Assembly: GCA_017795105.1 (NCBI GenBank)
Contig: CP051247.1
Coordinates: forward strand, 372,001 to 436,000
DNA: 64,000 nucleotides
Reading direction: 5' to 3'
From: Planctomycetaceae bacterium
GTDB lineage: Bacteria; Planctomycetota; Planctomycetia; Planctomycetales; Planctomycetaceae
The notes beneath the pieces are model-generated. The model was not told the DNA's origin. It searched no databases and saw only the letters and a program-made list of their open reading frames with translations. Every line of letters starts with the position of its first letter. Within the stretch, counting starts at the first letter, position 1. Position numbers and translations under genes: made by a program. Positions 15,276 through 25,320 of this stretch are shown piece after piece.

Positions 15276-16901
15276 ATGGAACAGTTCTGCCACCTCTTTC
15301 GACGCCTCGACGAAACGACCCGCACCAGTCAGAAGCTGGAGGCGATGCGGGATTATTTTCTCGAAGCTCCGGCGCCCGATGCGGCGTGGGCCGTTTATGT
15401 CCTCAGCGGGCGTCGCCTGAAGCGTCTCGTGAAGCACGGTGATCTTCGCCGCTGGAGCGCGGAGCTGGCCGAGTTGCCGGATTGGCTCTTCGAAGAGTGC
15501 TACCACACCGTGGGTGATCTGGCGGAAACCATTGCTCTCGTCCTCGGCTCCGGCGAACAGGAGAGCGTCTCGGGCACATTGACTGAATGGTTTGAAGAAC
15601 GCATTCTTCCGCTTGGATCGATGAAGGAAGAAGGTCAACGGCTGCTGCTTCAACAGGCGTGGAGCGAACTCGGTAGCTGGTCCCGCTTCGTGTATAACAA
15701 GCTCATCACCGGCGGACTGCGGATCGGCGTCTCCCAGCGGTCGGTCATCAAGGCTCTCTCCCTGGCGTACGACCTGGAGCCGAACGTCATCTCGCATCGC
15801 ATGATGGGAACGTGGGAACCGACGCCTGAATTCTTCAATCAACTCATCTCGCCGGATGCAGGCGAAACCGCACTCAGCCAGCCGTATCCGTTCTGCCTGG
15901 CTCATGCGTTGAACGATCCTCCCGAAACCCTCGGCTCACTCGACGACTGGCATGCCGAGTGGAAGTGGGATGGCATTCGGGCCCAGATTCTCCGGCGGGG
16001 CGAAGAGTTCTTTCTCTGGTCACGCGGCGAAGAACTGCTGAACGAGCGTTTCCCTGAACTCGACGACGACATCCTCGACCTGCCGGAGGGAACGGTCATC
16101 GATGGCGAAGTTCTCGGCTGGAAAGACGGTCGAGTCCTACCGTTCGGTGATCTGCAGAAGCGAATCAACCGCAAGAAGGTTGGCCCGAAGATCATGAAGG
16201 ACGTGCCAATCCGATTCATCGCATTTGACCTGCTGGAATTCAAAGGCGAAGACATCCGCCAGCAGCCGTTCGCAGAGCGTCGTTCGCAGTTGGAAAAGAT
16301 TCTGGCAACCGATGAAGAGAGCCGGCTCATGCTGTCTCCCGAAGTCATCGGCAACGACTGGGACGAACTCGCCGAAGAACGATCGCGGTCGCGCGATCTT
16401 GCCGTGGAAGGGCTGATGCTTAAGAAAAAGTCTGCTCCCTACGAAGTCGGTCGCGTTACTGGCACGTGGTGGAAGTGGAAGATCGAGCCGTACACAATCG
16501 ATGCGGTCCTCATCTACGCCCAGGCGGGACACGGCCGCCGGGCGAGTCTTTACACCGACTACACGTTCGCCCTCTGGCAGGGGGACACACTCGTTCCGTT
16601 CGCCAAAGCCTACTCTGGCCTGACCGATGCCGAGATTCGCCGTGTCGACCGCTTCATTCGCAACAATACGCTGGAGCGGTTCGGTCCTGTCCGAAGCGTT
16701 AAAGCCGAGCTGGTCTTTGAACTTGGCTTCGAGAACATTCAGCGTTCAACGCGACATAAGTCCGGCGTCGCCGTCCGCTTTCCACGGATTCACCGCTGGC
16801 GGGAAGACAAGAAGCCGGAAGACGCCGATCGGCTTGGTCATCTGCTCGCGATGATGCCGAGTGAAGTCGAAACGATTACCGCGGCCGAGGAGCAGGGCTG
16901 A
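15276..16901 (+). CDS. ATP-dependent DNA ligase of the repair cluster
   Basis: A 541-residue ATP-dependent ligase (LigB/LigC-like). The N-terminal DNA-binding domain covers residues 1-210. The nucleotidyl lysine lies in motif I, EWKWDGIRAQ, near residue 230. Further motifs are IDGEVLGW (motif III region), the motif IV region AVEGLMLKKKSA, and WWKWKIEP (motif V). The OB domain runs to the C-terminus with VFELGFENIQRSTRHKSGVAVRFPR. It joins breaks using ATP to form ligase-AMP. The stop codon overlaps the start of the helicase gene by one base. Members of this cluster are believed to act together in repair. Confidence 0.94.
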   Translation: MEQFCHLFRRLDETTRTSQKLEAMRDYFLEAPAPDAAWAVYVLSGRRLKRLVKHGDLRRWSAELAELPDWLFEECYHTVGDLAETIALVLGSGEQESVSGTLTEWFEERILPLGSMKEEGQRLLLQQAWSELGSWSRFVYNKLITGGLRIGVSQRSVIKALSLAYDLEPNVISHRMMGTWEPTPEFFNQLISPDAGETALSQPYPFCLAHALNDPPETLGSLDDWHAEWKWDGIRAQILRRGEEFFLWSRGEELLNERFPELDDDILDLPEGTVIDGEVLGWKDGRVLPFGDLQKRINRKKVGPKIMKDVPIRFIAFDLLEFKGEDIRQQPFAERRSQLEKILATDEESRLMLSPEVIGNDWDELAEERSRSRDLAVEGLMLKKKSAPYEVGRVTGTWWKWKIEPYTIDAVLIYAQAGHGRRASLYTDYTFALWQGDTLVPFAKAYSGLTDAEIRRVDRFIRNNTLERFGPVRSVKAELVFELGFENIQRSTRHKSGVAVRFPRIHRWREDKKPEDADRLGHLLAMMPSEVETITAAEEQG

Positions 16902-19405
16902 TGTCGTCAACTGCTCGCCGCAAATCGGCTCGCTCCCTGGCCATGGAGGAACTGACCGGCTGGTTCACCGGACAGGACTGGGCTCCGTTCCCCTTTCAGA
17001 AAAAAGTCTGGCGGGCCTGGCTGGCCGGTGATTCCGGCCTCGTCCACGCGACAACCGGTACTGGGAAAACCTACGCCGCTCTCGGCGGCCCGCTGCTCGA
17101 CGCCCTCAAAAAACGGCAACAGAAACCTGGCTCCGGGAAGACGAAGCGATCCCGCAGTCGGAAGTGCCGCCTGCTCTGGTTGACTCCGTTGAGAGCACTC
17201 GCTTCCGATTTGAGCACGGCCATCCAGCGGCCGCTCGACGATCTTGAACTCGACTGGCTCGTTGAAACGCGAACCGGCGACACCACCAGCACCATCCGTC
17301 AACGGCAGGCATCCCGACTTCCCGAAGTCCTGATCACCACTCCCGAAAGCCTGTCTCTGCTGCTGGCTCGAAAGAACGCCCGCGAGTTGCTATCGGAAGT
17401 CGACACCGTCATCGTCGACGAATGGCACGAGCTCCTTTCAACGAAGCGCGGAACGCAGACCGAACTCGCGCTGGCCCGACTCCGCAAATGGAACGAAGAC
17501 CTGCGAGTCTGGGGACTCTCCGCGACCATCGGCAACCTTTCCGAAGCAGCCGACGTGCTAGTCGGAGCGAACCCGCTGCGACCGCCGCAGATGGTCAAAG
17601 GAAATGCCCACAAGAAGTACCGCATCCGCTCCATCATCCCGGAGACGATGGAACGCTTTCCGTGGTCGGGCCATCTCGGCCTCAAACAGCTGTCCCAGCT
17701 GCTCACGGAAGTCGAGAAGGGGGGCACCTCGCTCGTCTTCACCAATACTCGTTCGCAATCGGAACTCTGGTATCAGGCGATTCTCAAGCAGCGGCCTGAC
17801 TGGGCGGGAACGATTGCCCTGCATCATGGTTCGATCGATCAGGACACTCGACGCTGGGTCGAAGATGCGGTGAAGAAGGGGAAGCTTCGCTGCGTCGTCT
17901 GCACTTCAAGTCTCGACCTCGGCGTCGACTTCACTCCCGTGGAGCGTGTCTTCCAGATCGGCAGTCCAAAGGGGGTGGCCCGACTGATGCAACGGGCGGG
18001 GCGGAGCGGACACCGTCCCGGCGAAACCAGCGAAGTCGTTTGCGTGCCGACCAATGCACTCGAACTGGTCGAAGTCGCCGCGGCTCGTCGGGCGGTCCTG
18101 AGCGGGAACGTGGAGTCGCGATCTCCGCAGGACAAACCGCTCGACGTTCTCATTCAACACCTGTGTACCATCGCACTCGGTGGCGGCTTCGAGAAGACGG
18201 ACCTGCTGCACGAAGTCCGCCAGTCCTGGGCCTACCGCAATCTGACTCAACAGGAGTTCGACTGGGCCCTCGACTTCGCCACGACCGGCGGCGAATCACT
18301 TCGCGCATACCCTGAATACTCACGACTCGAAACACCGGACGGAGATAACTTTGCCTTGACCGATCGCAAGCGGGCCCGCCAGCATCGGCTGTCGATCGGC
18401 ACTATCTGCGGCGATGGCACGCTGACCGTCAAATATATGAAGGGGGCCCGCATTGGTTCAGTCGAAGAATCGTTCGTCGCTAAACTGAAGCGGGGCGACC
18501 TGTTCCACTTCGCCGGCAAGTCGCTGGAGTTTGTCAGCATCGACAACATGATTGTCCACGTCCGCCGGGCGAAGAAGACCGCAACGACTGTTCCCCGCTG
18601 GATGGGCGGACGCATGCCGCTCTCCACCGAACTGGCCGATGCCTTCCTGCAGGAACTCCGACAGTATCACGAAGGAGACCGCAAGTCGCCGGAACTCAAG
18701 GCCGTCAGCGAGATTCTCGATCTGCAAGAAGACTGGTCGGCGCTCCCTTCGCAGGATTCCCTGTTGATCGAGCGGGTCAAATCGCGGGAAGGGCACCATC
18801 TCTTTTTTTATCCGTTCGCCGGCCGACTTGTGCATGAAGGGCTTTCCGCCCTCGTCGCTCATCGACTCGCCCAGCGGGAGCCGATCTCGTTCACCATGTC
18901 GGTCAACGACTACGGTTTCGAACTTCTCTCGCCACAGAAGATCGATCTGCCGGATGATCCCCGCGAGCTTCTGTTCCGCCTCGACACCATGGCCGACGAT
19001 ATCATTCACAGCATGAACGCGGCTGAGATGGCTCGACGGCAGTTCCGCGACATCGCCCGAATTTCCGGCCTGGTCTTCAACGGCTATCCGGGGCAGCAGC
19101 GAACCACTCGGCAACTGCAGGCTTCGACCGGACTCCTGTTCGATGTCTTCTCGAACTACGATCCAGACAACCTGCTGCTCCATCAGTCGCGACGCGAAGT
19201 CCTCGAACAGCAGCTCGACCAGTCCCGCATGCGTCGCACGATGGAGCGTCTGCTTTCGAACGAGGTCCGCATCGTCTATCCACCCCGGCTGACACCGTTC
19301 GCGTTTCCGTTGTTCGTCGACCGACTCCGGCAGAAACTGAGCACCGAACAGCTGAAGGATCGCATTGCCCGCATGTCACTGGTCCTTGAGAAAGCCGCTT
19401 CGTAA
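16901..19405 (+). CDS. Ligase-associated DEXH-box helicase (Lhr-like)
   Basis: An 834-residue SF2 helicase. Walker A is HATTGTGKTYA near residue 50, motif II reads VDEWHE (DEWH), motif III is LSATIG, and the second RecA domain shows TNTRSQSE, VVCTSSLDLGVDF and the arginine-finger segment RLMQRAGRSGHRPGE. The C-terminal Lhr-type winged-helix and DUF4010-like part continues to 834, shorter than full Lhr. It unwinds nucleic acid in an ATP-dependent way and belongs to the ExoMBL-ligase-helicase-PdeM set. PdeM follows after 21 bases. Confidence 0.94.
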   Translation: MSSTARRKSARSLAMEELTGWFTGQDWAPFPFQKKVWRAWLAGDSGLVHATTGTGKTYAALGGPLLDALKKRQQKPGSGKTKRSRSRKCRLLWLTPLRALASDLSTAIQRPLDDLELDWLVETRTGDTTSTIRQRQASRLPEVLITTPESLSLLLARKNARELLSEVDTVIVDEWHELLSTKRGTQTELALARLRKWNEDLRVWGLSATIGNLSEAADVLVGANPLRPPQMVKGNAHKKYRIRSIIPETMERFPWSGHLGLKQLSQLLTEVEKGGTSLVFTNTRSQSELWYQAILKQRPDWAGTIALHHGSIDQDTRRWVEDAVKKGKLRCVVCTSSLDLGVDFTPVERVFQIGSPKGVARLMQRAGRSGHRPGETSEVVCVPTNALELVEVAAARRAVLSGNVESRSPQDKPLDVLIQHLCTIALGGGFEKTDLLHEVRQSWAYRNLTQQEFDWALDFATTGGESLRAYPEYSRLETPDGDNFALTDRKRARQHRLSIGTICGDGTLTVKYMKGARIGSVEESFVAKLKRGDLFHFAGKSLEFVSIDNMIVHVRRAKKTATTVPRWMGGRMPLSTELADAFLQELRQYHEGDRKSPELKAVSEILDLQEDWSALPSQDSLLIERVKSREGHHLFFYPFAGRLVHEGLSALVAHRLAQREPISFTMSVNDYGFELLSPQKIDLPDDPRELLFRLDTMADDIIHSMNAAEMARRQFRDIARISGLVFNGYPGQQRTTRQLQASTGLLFDVFSNYDPDNLLLHQSRREVLEQQLDQSRMRRTMERLLSNEVRIVYPPRLTPFAFPLFVDRLRQKLSTEQLKDRIARMSLVLEKAAS

Positions 19406-19426
19406 CTCAACGAACAGGGAAACCGG

Positions 19427-20095
19427 ATGCCCTCATCAATACCAGTCAAACTCAGGGACGTCACCCTCGAACTCCTGGCGGACCGTGCGATCTTCTGGCC
19501 CGATCAACGGACGCTCTTCGTCGCCGATCTGCACTGGGGCAAGGCGGGCACGTTTCGGCATTTTGGCATTCCGGTTCCGGAAACGGCTTCACCCGACCTG
19601 AACCGGCTCTCCGATCTCATCTCGCAACATCAGGCGACTCATCTGGTCGTGCTGGGCGACCTGACCCATCACCACACCGGAGTCGACCCGCAGCTGGTCG
19701 ACATCATCACCCGCTGGAGGCGAACTCATCCTCAGCTCCGCATCTCCCTCGTTCGTGGAAATCACGATCGCCATCTGAAGAACCTGCCCGACGAGTGGCA
19801 AATCGAATCCGTACCCGCTCCGGTGGCCTTGAAGAACGTCGTCTGCCAGCACGAGCCGGCCGTCTTTTCGGACGATCATCCGCTCGTTCTGGCCGGGCAT
19901 CTTCATCCGCGTGTCGAACTGCAGGAAGGGTACACGCATCGGGTTAAGTGCCACGGATTCTGGTATTCGCAGGGCTGCCTCGTGCTGCCGGCGTTTTCTT
20001 CGTTCGTCGATGGTGGTATCGTCAAGCCGTCCGCCAACGACCGCGTCTGGGTTACCTTCGAAGATCAGATCCTCGAAGTCCCCACCCGACGCTGA
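19427..20095 (+). CDS. pdeM: Ligase-associated metallophosphoesterase PdeM
   Basis: A 222-residue calcineurin-like phosphoesterase, last gene of the repair cluster. Metal-binding motifs in order: ADLHWGKA (D-x-H, residues 31-38), LGDLTHH, RGNHDRH and AGHLHPR, each at the spacing of the family. The TFRHFGIPVPE segment after motif 1 is typical of the PdeM subfamily. The frame ends just before the esterase gene. Confidence 0.92.
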   Translation: MPSSIPVKLRDVTLELLADRAIFWPDQRTLFVADLHWGKAGTFRHFGIPVPETASPDLNRLSDLISQHQATHLVVLGDLTHHHTGVDPQLVDIITRWRRTHPQLRISLVRGNHDRHLKNLPDEWQIESVPAPVALKNVVCQHEPAVFSDDHPLVLAGHLHPRVELQEGYTHRVKCHGFWYSQGCLVLPAFSSFVDGGIVKPSANDRVWVTFEDQILEVPTRR

Positions 20096-20118
20096 CTACT
20101 GACGAAGAGATTTTAACA

Positions 20119-21099
20119 ATGCCCAGCCGCCTGCTGACCTGCCTGATCACACTCTGCCTGTTCTGCTCAACTCCAGTGTACGCAGCCGATCTGCCGGCTC
20201 TCACGGAATTCAAGTTCCGCAGCACGCTTGATGACTCAGAGCACCCGGCTCTCGTGTGGATGCCGGAGCAGGCAAAGACCGAATCGACGCCGCTGCTCGT
20301 TTTTCTGCACTCCTGGAGCGGGAACTATCTGCAGAACAACAGCAAATGGCAGCGGGAAGCGGTCAAGCGGAACTGGGGCTATCTGCATCCCAACTTCCGT
20401 GGCCGCAATGATCACCCCGAAGCCTGCGGCTCCGAACTCGCCCGACAGGACATTCTCGACAGCATCCAGCACGTGCTCGAAAACGCGAACATCGATCGCT
20501 CCCGCATCTATCTGGCTGGCACCTCCGGCGGCGGACACATGGCCATGCTCATGGCCGGTTATCATCCCGCCAAGTTCTCAGCCGTCACCGCCTGGGTCGG
20601 CATCAGCGATCTGGCGGAATGGCACCGCTTCCACGCCCGCACCACGCCGATCGGCAACTACGCCCGCATGATCGAACGCAGCCTCGGCGGCCCGCCGGGA
20701 CAGAGCAAAGAAATCGACGCCCGCTATCATAGTCGCTCGCCCATCTTCCATCTTGATAGCACCGGCGACCTCCCCCTCGATCTGAACGCTGGCATCCACG
20801 ACGGCCACACCGGCTCGGTGCCAATCGCACATACGCTCAACGCCTTCAATCGCATCGCCCGTGCGAAGGGGGTCAAAGAAGTAACCGCATCCGAGATCGA
20901 ACAACTCAGCAACGAACAACCACTCACTACGCCGCAGGCCTCGGACAACGTCCCCAAATCCGAATACAACGTCGAAATCCACCTCCGCCGCCACGCCGGC
21001 CCGGCTCGAGTGACAATCTTCGAAGGCGGCCACGAGGGTCTGCCGAAACCGGCCGTTGAGTGGCTGGAACAGCAGTCGCGGAAGACGAGTTGGAAGTAA
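20119..21099 (+). CDS. Secreted alpha/beta hydrolase (esterase/S9-like)
   Basis: A 326-residue protein starting at ATG 20119, with a signal peptide (LLTCLITLCLFCSTPVYA, cleavage after A21 or so). The alpha/beta fold shows the oxyanion segment FLHSWSG, the nucleophile elbow GTSGGGH (Ser in G-x-S-x-G) and a late His in FEGGHEGLP. A longer in-frame reading back to 19948 would cover pdeM and is rejected. It is similar in outline to planctomycete acetyl-xylan-esterase-like or S9 peptidase-like enzymes; the substrate is unknown. It is convergent with the DUF1559 gene. Confidence 0.85.
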   Translation: MPSRLLTCLITLCLFCSTPVYAADLPALTEFKFRSTLDDSEHPALVWMPEQAKTESTPLLVFLHSWSGNYLQNNSKWQREAVKRNWGYLHPNFRGRNDHPEACGSELARQDILDSIQHVLENANIDRSRIYLAGTSGGGHMAMLMAGYHPAKFSAVTAWVGISDLAEWHRFHARTTPIGNYARMIERSLGGPPGQSKEIDARYHSRSPIFHLDSTGDLPLDLNAGIHDGHTGSVPIAHTLNAFNRIARAKGVKEVTASEIEQLSNEQPLTTPQASDNVPKSEYNVEIHLRRHAGPARVTIFEGGHEGLPKPAVEWLEQQSRKTSWK

Positions 21100-21123
21100 G
21101 CGTTTAGCGGTCCCTAAGACTGG

Positions 21124-21873
21124 TCACCAGTCATGCCGGGCCAACACGTCCGAATCCGCCCCGTTCGCTGAAACGAGTGCTCGCCAGAACTCCGCTGGAT
21201 GGTCCGCCGCAATATATCGAACCGAGCCGTCCGCCAGCACGGCCTGTCGACCGCCTTCATGGGGAAGTCGCGTCTTCGAGCCGGCTTCGAGAAACATGGA
21301 GAATTCGGCATCATACGGACACATCCATGGCACGGCTCGGTCCGAATGGACTTCGACCACCAGCAGCGTTTCGGACGTCGGATCTGAGATCTTTGCCATC
21401 GATCTTGAAAGGCCCGGTTGCCAGATCCCGTCCGACCCCACCACAGCCACGTACGTAGTACAGTTCGTCGGACAGTCGGAAGCAGGACACAGGTAGGATT
21501 CAACCATTCCTCCCGCAGCCTCCGCATTGGCCGGATCATCCCAGGGCTTGGTCAGATCAATGCTGTTGTAAAGTGACTCCTGCTCCAAAAACGGCAGTAG
21601 CAACGTCCGCCAGCTGTGCAGTCGGTTCCCATCAGCGTCCACGGTATAAGCCGGCGGAAAGACGCCGTACTCATCGTGGTAGTTGTGCAGAGCCAGACCG
21701 ATTTGCTTAAGGTTGTACTTACATGAACTTCGATCTCGTGCTTCGCGAGGCGTACTCAATGGGGGCAGGAGCAATGCGATACCGATCCCGACCAGCACGA
21801 TTGCGATGATTATATTGAAGACCACGCCCCCATGGCGGGCAGAAACTCCAACGCGTGTATTTGATTCGGCCAT
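21124..21873 (-). CDS. DUF1559 pilin-like protein with degenerate prepilin motif
   Basis: A 249-residue protein of the DUF1559 family, abundant in planctomycetes. It has one N-terminal hydrophobic helix (VVFNIIIAIVLVGIGIALLL), then PREARDRSSCKYNLKQIGLALHNYHDEYGVFPP. The C-terminal H-X9-DG-like block is LADGSVRYIA. In most members the helix starts GFTLVELLVVIAIIG and is a type II secretion-like prepilin site. Here the Gly-Phe-Thr-Leu-x-Glu part is replaced by GGVVFN, so normal prepilin cleavage is doubtful and the helix may stay as a membrane anchor. It probably lies in the envelope. Confidence 0.93.
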   Translation of the reverse strand: MAESNTRVGVSARHGGVVFNIIIAIVLVGIGIALLLPPLSTPREARDRSSCKYNLKQIGLALHNYHDEYGVFPPAYTVDADGNRLHSWRTLLLPFLEQESLYNSIDLTKPWDDPANAEAAGGMVESYLCPASDCPTNCTTYVAVVGSDGIWQPGLSRSMAKISDPTSETLLVVEVHSDRAVPWMCPYDAEFSMFLEAGSKTRLPHEGGRQAVLADGSVRYIAADHPAEFWRALVSANGADSDVLARHDW

Positions 21874-21929
21874 GATTTGCCCTTAGGTGGCTCAACGATA
21901 CCACACGACTCTAACTCAGCAACAAATAC

Positions 21930-24011
<2,082 letters not shown>

Positions 24012-24087
24012 GAAAACTCCACAGCCGTAAGCGGCCGGTTTCGAACGGTTTGTTTACAGTCCCCCCGATCGGCCTCAAGATCTCTGA

Positions 24088-24213
24088 GGGTAGCCCCGGT
24101 TGCTTTGCTACCGGGGCCGACGACGTCGGCAAGAGGTTACAGCCGACAAGTTGTTGATCCAGTACGGACCTCCTGTGGCTGCGCCACCCCGGTCGAATCA
24201 ACCGGGGCTACCC
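24088..24213. repeat. Palindromic intergenic element, two head-to-head hairpin units
   Basis: Terminal 15-base perfect inverted repeats GGGTAGCCCCGGTTG (24088-24102 and its complement at 24199-24213) flank 96 bases. From each end inward come the hairpin CCCCGGT/ACCGGGG, then a second stem (CCGAC/GTCGG on the left, TGGC/GCCA on the right), then CAAGAGG or CAGGAGG. It lies between uvrB and the next gene on the same strand. The same layout recurs at 55829-55982. No ORF or transposase is present, so it resembles a REP/MITE-like chromosomal repeat. Confidence 0.75.
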
Positions 24214-24256
24214 CTTAGCAAACATGGAGGCACACCAAACAAACCATTATAGCAGG

Positions 24257-25288
24257 CTAGTTTAGCTCAGGAACGATCAGTTCAGCATTGATCAGTTCCC
24301 GGCCACGGCGGACGGTCACCCGAAGGACGTCCCCTTTCTGCAGCTGATGCAGTCGTTCGTAGAACTCTCTGCACGACTGCACGAGATCGTCGTTGGCAAG
24401 GACGATCAGATCGTCCTGCAGCAGTCCCGATTCCGCGGCTGGAGAACCGGGCTGGACGACATCGATATATGCCGGAGTGCGGGCGACGACATCTGGCACG
24501 AGCCGAAACCCCATCGGCATCGTATCGACCGGACGAATCACCGGAGGCAATTCGACACGGTCGCCGGTCACAACTTCTCCGCGGACAAGCTGGCCGATGG
24601 TCTCCCGGAAGTCGTAGAGCGGGATTGCGTAGTTGATCCACAAATTCGACCGGCTGTCGCGAATCTCTTTGCCGATGATGCCGAGCAGCTCGCCCGACGC
24701 CGTTGTCAGCGCCCCGCCGGCTGCTCCCGGGTTATTCATCACGGCATCGACCACAATGACATCGCCTTTGTACGTCATGTCGAAGCGCCCACGTCGGGCG
24801 GGCAGGGGACCGACCATGGCGATGACGCCGTGAATGACGGAAACCGGCTCGTCACCGGCGGCCACATTGAACATGTTGCTGAAGCCGAGTACCGGCGTTC
24901 CCGGGCCACGCTGGGCAAGCTGATTCAGATCGAAATGGGGAGCGTTGCGAACCTCGATCTTGAGAACCGCGAGGCCCGCTTCACCGGCTCCGGCGATAAA
25001 TGTTGCCGGGAGACGCCGTCCATTATCGAGAACCGCGACAACGGAGTCGGTATCGAGCAGATGATTCCAAACCGTGAGAATATGGCCGTCCGGTGAAATC
25101 AGAATTCCGGTGCCGTAACTCGCCAGATTGGCCAGCCCGCCGGCTCCGTAAAGTTTGACCGTCTTCGATAATACCTGGGTCAGCGTCTCCTGCTGGTCGC
25201 CGCGAACCGGGGCAGCCACGAACAACAGCAGAAGCGCACACCAGAGGGGCGTCCGTCGCAGATCAAACTGAGTATGTTTCCAGAACAT
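24257..25288 (-). CDS. Degenerate trypsin-like/PDZ protein (catalytic residues lost)
   Basis: A 343-residue protein with a signal peptide (LWCALLLLFVAAPVRG). It has the HtrA/DegP fold: GTGILISPDGHILT, VLKI, NNPGAAGGAL and a C-terminal PDZ from about 240 with SGLLQDDLIVLAND. In active members the Asp-Leu-Ala-x-Leu-Lys segment supplies Asp and N-P-G-N-S-G-G-P supplies Ser. Here they read GLAVLKI and NPGAAGGA, so Asp and Ser are gone, and the His region (VWNHLL) is shifted by one. It is last in the ten-gene run, 32 bases after a complete active homologue. It is likely a pseudo-enzyme that binds substrate or regulates its neighbour. Confidence 0.88.
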   Translation of the reverse strand: MFWKHTQFDLRRTPLWCALLLLFVAAPVRGDQQETLTQVLSKTVKLYGAGGLANLASYGTGILISPDGHILTVWNHLLDTDSVVAVLDNGRRLPATFIAGAGEAGLAVLKIEVRNAPHFDLNQLAQRGPGTPVLGFSNMFNVAAGDEPVSVIHGVIAMVGPLPARRGRFDMTYKGDVIVVDAVMNNPGAAGGALTTASGELLGIIGKEIRDSRSNLWINYAIPLYDFRETIGQLVRGEVVTGDRVELPPVIRPVDTMPMGFRLVPDVVARTPAYIDVVQPGSPAAESGLLQDDLIVLANDDLVQSCREFYERLHQLQKGDVLRVTVRRGRELINAELIVPELN

Positions 25289-25320
25289 TCGGTCGATTTC
25301 AGATATGCGTCGTGGACGGC

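Noticed and set aside
19948..20118. Longer reading of the esterase
   Set aside because: It overlaps pdeM in another frame and hides a clear signal peptide that begins at 20119.
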